Assembly (NCBI GenBank): GCA_027074805.1
Contig: JALTCK010000045.1
Coordinates: forward strand, 1 to 33,223
DNA length: 33,223 bases
Origin: Thermococcus sp.
Lineage (GTDB): Archaea > Methanobacteriota_B > Thermococci > Thermococcales > Thermococcaceae
Reading direction: 5' to 3'
Positions within the stretch are counted from its first letter, which is position 1. Each line of letters begins with the position of its first letter. Positions 31,241-33,223 of this stretch are shown here, one piece after another. The notes beneath the pieces were generated by a model, which ran no database searches, was not told where the DNA came from, and was given only the letters and a program-made list of their open reading frames with translations. Both the position numbers and the translations under genes were made by a program.

Positions 31241-31241
31241 A

Positions 31242-31646
31242 TCACTTCAAAACGGGCCTAAACTTGTAGGAGTAGAGGATTATTCCATCCTCATCGAACT
31301 CTCTGACCTTCCTGGTGACCATCTCCACGTCCATTCCGAAGTCTATCCCCTCCGGATCAACATCGGTAAGTTGGGCAAGGACAACTGGTCCCTCTTCGAG
31401 CTGGACAAGGGCAAGCGGGTAAGGCTTGTAATACTCAAAGCCACTAGGCGGGTTCCTGACTATCGTCCAGCTTAGAACCTTTCCCTTTCCACTGAACTCG
31501 TACTCCTCAACGTTTCTCGAGCCGCAGACTGGGCAGACGTCACGCTTGGGGAACATCAGGTGACCGTTCTCACACTTTCCACCGATCAGCCTGTACTTTT
31601 CACGGAAGTGCCTCCAGTGCCTCGAAACTTGCATCGGTTTCCCCAT
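31242..31646 (-). CDS. DUF35 zinc-ribbon/OB-fold protein, partner of thiolase and HMG-CoA synthase
   Basis: A 134-residue protein with an N-terminal helix (SRHWRHFREKYRLIGGKC), a zinc ribbon and a C-terminal OB fold (GKGKVLSWTIVRNPPSGFEYYKPYPLALVQLEEGP). In methanogens, DUF35 bridges acetoacetyl-CoA thiolase and HMG-CoA synthase and forms a shared CoA channel; the same three genes lie together here. The zinc ribbon is unusual: the usual first Cys-x2-Cys pair reads CENGH, with one cysteine and a nearby histidine, while the second pair CPVC is normal. ATG 31646 follows GGAGGGT and starts 1 nt after the thiolase stop. Confidence 0.93.
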   Translation of the reverse strand: MGKPMQVSRHWRHFREKYRLIGGKCENGHLMFPKRDVCPVCGSRNVEEYEFSGKGKVLSWTIVRNPPSGFEYYKPYPLALVQLEEGPVVLAQLTDVDPEGIDFGMDVEMVTRKVREFDEDGIILYSYKFRPVLK

Positions 31647-31647
31647 T

Positions 31648-32814
31648 TCAGACCCTCCTGAAGACGTTAACCGTTATATTTGAACCCGTACCCCCTATGT
31701 TCTGGGTCAGACCTATCTCGGCATCGGGGACTTGTATCCCCTCAGGCGCCTCGCCACGGAGCTGAAGTACAGCTTCAACTGTCTGATAGACACCGGTGGC
31801 TCCAACCGGGTGCCCTCTGCTCTTCAGACCACCCATCGTCTGTATCGGGTAATCACCGTCTATGGCTATCTGCCCCTCCCTGGCCAGCTCGGCTCCCTTG
31901 CCCTTTTCCGCAACCCCCAGCGCTTCCAAGCTAAGAGCAGCCATAACCGTGAACGCATCATGCACCTCGAAGAAGTCTATCTCTTTAACCGTGACTCCAG
32001 CCATTCTGTAGGCCCTGTCAGCTGCAATCCTCGCTGCTTTGAGTGTGAGTAAATCATCACGGTTCGCGAGGTTTATGGTGTCTATGGCCCTTCCTACCCC
32101 TGCCACTTCTACCCACTTCTCCTTTGACACTCCAAGTTCCTGCGCCTTTTCTGGAGTAGTGATTATGACCGCCGCTGCACCGTCGCATACGGGAGACGCA
32201 TCGAATAGCTTGAGTGGATCGGCAATGTAAGGACTCTTCATGACGGTTTCAACCTTTATTGGACGTTTGAACATTGCATAGGGATTTCTGGCACCGTTAG
32301 CATGAGCATTCACTGCAAAAAGGGCCAGATCTTCCTCGGTGTATCCATAGCTCTTCATATAGTAACGCATTATAAGAGCATTCAGGGCGACGAAGCTTGC
32401 ACCATGGAAGAGCTCCCAGTCAGCATCGGCTGCGTAGGCCAGATAGCGAGTCGCGTCACTCGGCCATGCGTCGGTCATCTTCTCGACTCCCACAACAGCA
32501 ACAACGTCCTCAAGGCCGCTCAGAACTGCCTTCGTACCTTCCTGAACTGCTGCCCCACCACTGGCACATGCTGCTTCAATCTTGACCGCAGGAATGTTTC
32601 CGAGACCAGCCCAGTCCGCTATTAACGCTCCAAGGTTCTCCTGTTCGACAAACGATCCAGAGATCATGTTTCCAACGTAGAGGGAGTCAACCCTGTCGAT
32701 CCCAGCGTCGTCCATCGCGTTGAGTAGAGCTTCAACGGCTATGTCCCTGAGTGAGAGCCTCCAGTGCTCGCCAACCGGAACCATCCCGGCACCAATTATT
32801 ACCGCCTTCCTCAT
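31648..32814 (-). CDS. Acetoacetyl-CoA thiolase (acetyl-CoA C-acetyltransferase, archaeal)
   Basis: Condenses two acetyl-CoA to acetoacetyl-CoA, the first step of the mevalonate route to isoprenoid lipids. The 388-residue protein has the nucleophile region VKIEAACASGGAAVQEG, the later active-site EVHDAFTVMAALSLEALG, GGLKSRGHPVGATGVYQTVEAVLQLRG and the closing LTQNIGGTGSNITVNVF. It belongs to the archaeal/SCP2-like thiolase group. ATG 32814 follows GAGGTGG with normal spacing; GTG 32823 in the track lies inside that site. It sits between the DUF35 and HMG-CoA synthase genes in one operon. Confidence 0.94.
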   Translation of the reverse strand: MRKAVIIGAGMVPVGEHWRLSLRDIAVEALLNAMDDAGIDRVDSLYVGNMISGSFVEQENLGALIADWAGLGNIPAVKIEAACASGGAAVQEGTKAVLSGLEDVVAVVGVEKMTDAWPSDATRYLAYAADADWELFHGASFVALNALIMRYYMKSYGYTEEDLALFAVNAHANGARNPYAMFKRPIKVETVMKSPYIADPLKLFDASPVCDGAAAVIITTPEKAQELGVSKEKWVEVAGVGRAIDTINLANRDDLLTLKAARIAADRAYRMAGVTVKEIDFFEVHDAFTVMAALSLEALGVAEKGKGAELAREGQIAIDGDYPIQTMGGLKSRGHPVGATGVYQTVEAVLQLRGEAPEGIQVPDAEIGLTQNIGGTGSNITVNVFRRV

Positions 32815-32824
32815 CTCAACCACC

Positions 32825-33223
32825 TCAGACTATGTACTTCCTCCTGGCCTTCGCGTAGAGGGCGTAGTCTATGTACTTCTTCCTGTTCACGTAGTCCATG
32901 GTCTTCGGGGCCAGGTCTCTCTTCTCCTCAATCGCGTCCTGTACGACGAGGCTGAAGGCATCGCTTCCAGCACCGGAACCAAATGAGACCCAGAGGATCC
33001 TATCACCTGGTTTGGCTATGTCGAGAACCGCCGAGACGCCAACTAATGTAGCGCCGCTGTAGGTGTTGCCGATTATCCCGCTGAGGAGCCCAGGAAGGAC
33101 CTTCTCCTTCGGAATGCCCAGTATCTTGGCTGCCGTAAGCGGGAACTTAACGTTAGGCTGATGGAAGACGGCATAGTCAAAATCCTCCGGCGTATACTCC
33201 ATCTCCTCCATGAGAGTCTTAGC
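32825..33223 (-). CDS. Hydroxymethylglutaryl-CoA synthase, C-terminal third (5' end outside the window)
   Basis: The last 133 codons of an archaeal HMG-CoA synthase, which adds acetyl-CoA to acetoacetyl-CoA. The reading frame is open to the right edge, so the ATG 33211 of the track is internal. Visible motifs are the catalytic-histidine region [13 protein letters not shown], then [43 protein letters not shown], typical of the thiolase-fold C-terminal half. The protein ends KARRKYIV. The stop lies 10 nt before ATG of the thiolase gene, so the three genes form one operon read leftward. Confidence 0.93.
   Translation of the reverse strand, partial: AKTLMEEMEYTPEDFDYAVFHQPNVKFPLTAAKILGIPKEKVLPGLLSGIIGNTYSGATLVGVSAVLDIAKPGDRILWVSFGSGAGSDAFSLVVQDAIEEKRDLAPKTMDYVNRKKYIDYALYAKARRKYIV

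Overview
The window looks like a chromosomal segment of a hyperthermophilic euryarchaeon of the order Thermococcales, most likely Thermococcus. The signs are Hel308/Hjm helicase, an archaeal TBP whose sequence is close to the Pyrococcus protein as I remember it, MBF1, SRP19, TrmI, the Nfn/sulfide dehydrogenase pair, indolepyruvate ferredoxin oxidoreductase with an ADP-forming acyl-CoA synthetase, an Mbh-like Mrp antiporter operon, and TATA boxes about 25 nt upstream of short leaders. I see no tRNA, rRNA, CRISPR array, insertion sequence or phage module. Genes are packed tightly on both strands and no gene-free stretch exceeds about 280 nt.

Layout. 1-5260: partial UPF0200 kinase-like gene, small membrane protein, hel308, a stand-alone RAM (Lrp/AsnC effector) domain, srp19, a DUF257-like gene overlapping trmI, and a small membrane protein. 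5331-7757: two SurR-type sites around a TATA box, then nfnA-nfnB. 7755-9121: an archaeal ATPase gene with a perfect palindrome at its promoter, and two candidate C/D box guide RNAs. 9122-13530: gcvH, then the eight-gene antiporter operon mrpE-F-G-A'-A''-B-C-D, which is GC-rich. 13508-15125: an AbrB-like/ACT protein divergent from a CPA2 antiporter. 15293-18267: pyruvoyl arginine decarboxylase, an aminopropyltransferase (speE family), a flippase-like membrane protein and a coiled-coil membrane protein. 18299-20417: an unknown acidic protein, a 46-residue C2H2 zinc-finger protein missed by the ORF track, a third C/D box RNA candidate, and a membrane-anchored regulator with a CWB2-like outer domain. 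20463-25279: UPF0173 hydrolase, then ACS alpha-iorA-iorB. 25284-28316: NhaP-type antiporter, HDAC-family hydrolase and TBP. 28488-31171: DUF356 protein, MBF1, GNAT acetyltransferase, small beta-rich protein, EamA transporter. 31242-33223: DUF35 protein, thiolase and the 3' part of HMG-CoA synthase.

How the genes work together. Several blocks form pathways. Nfn balances NADH, NADPH and ferredoxin, probably under sulfur control. ACS alpha with IorAB oxidises aryl pyruvates to aryl acids with ATP formation. PdaD and SpeE make the first steps of agmatine-based polyamine synthesis. Thiolase, DUF35 and HMG-CoA synthase start the mevalonate route to archaeal lipids. Three cation/proton antiport systems (Mrp, CPA2, NhaP) lie within 17 kb. 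TBP, MBF1, RAM, ACT and membrane-HTH genes give the region many transcription regulators.

Start codons were chosen from Shine-Dalgarno position, TATA-to-start distance and family N-termini. Many differ from the longest ORF in the track. All family calls come from reading the proteins, not from a search.
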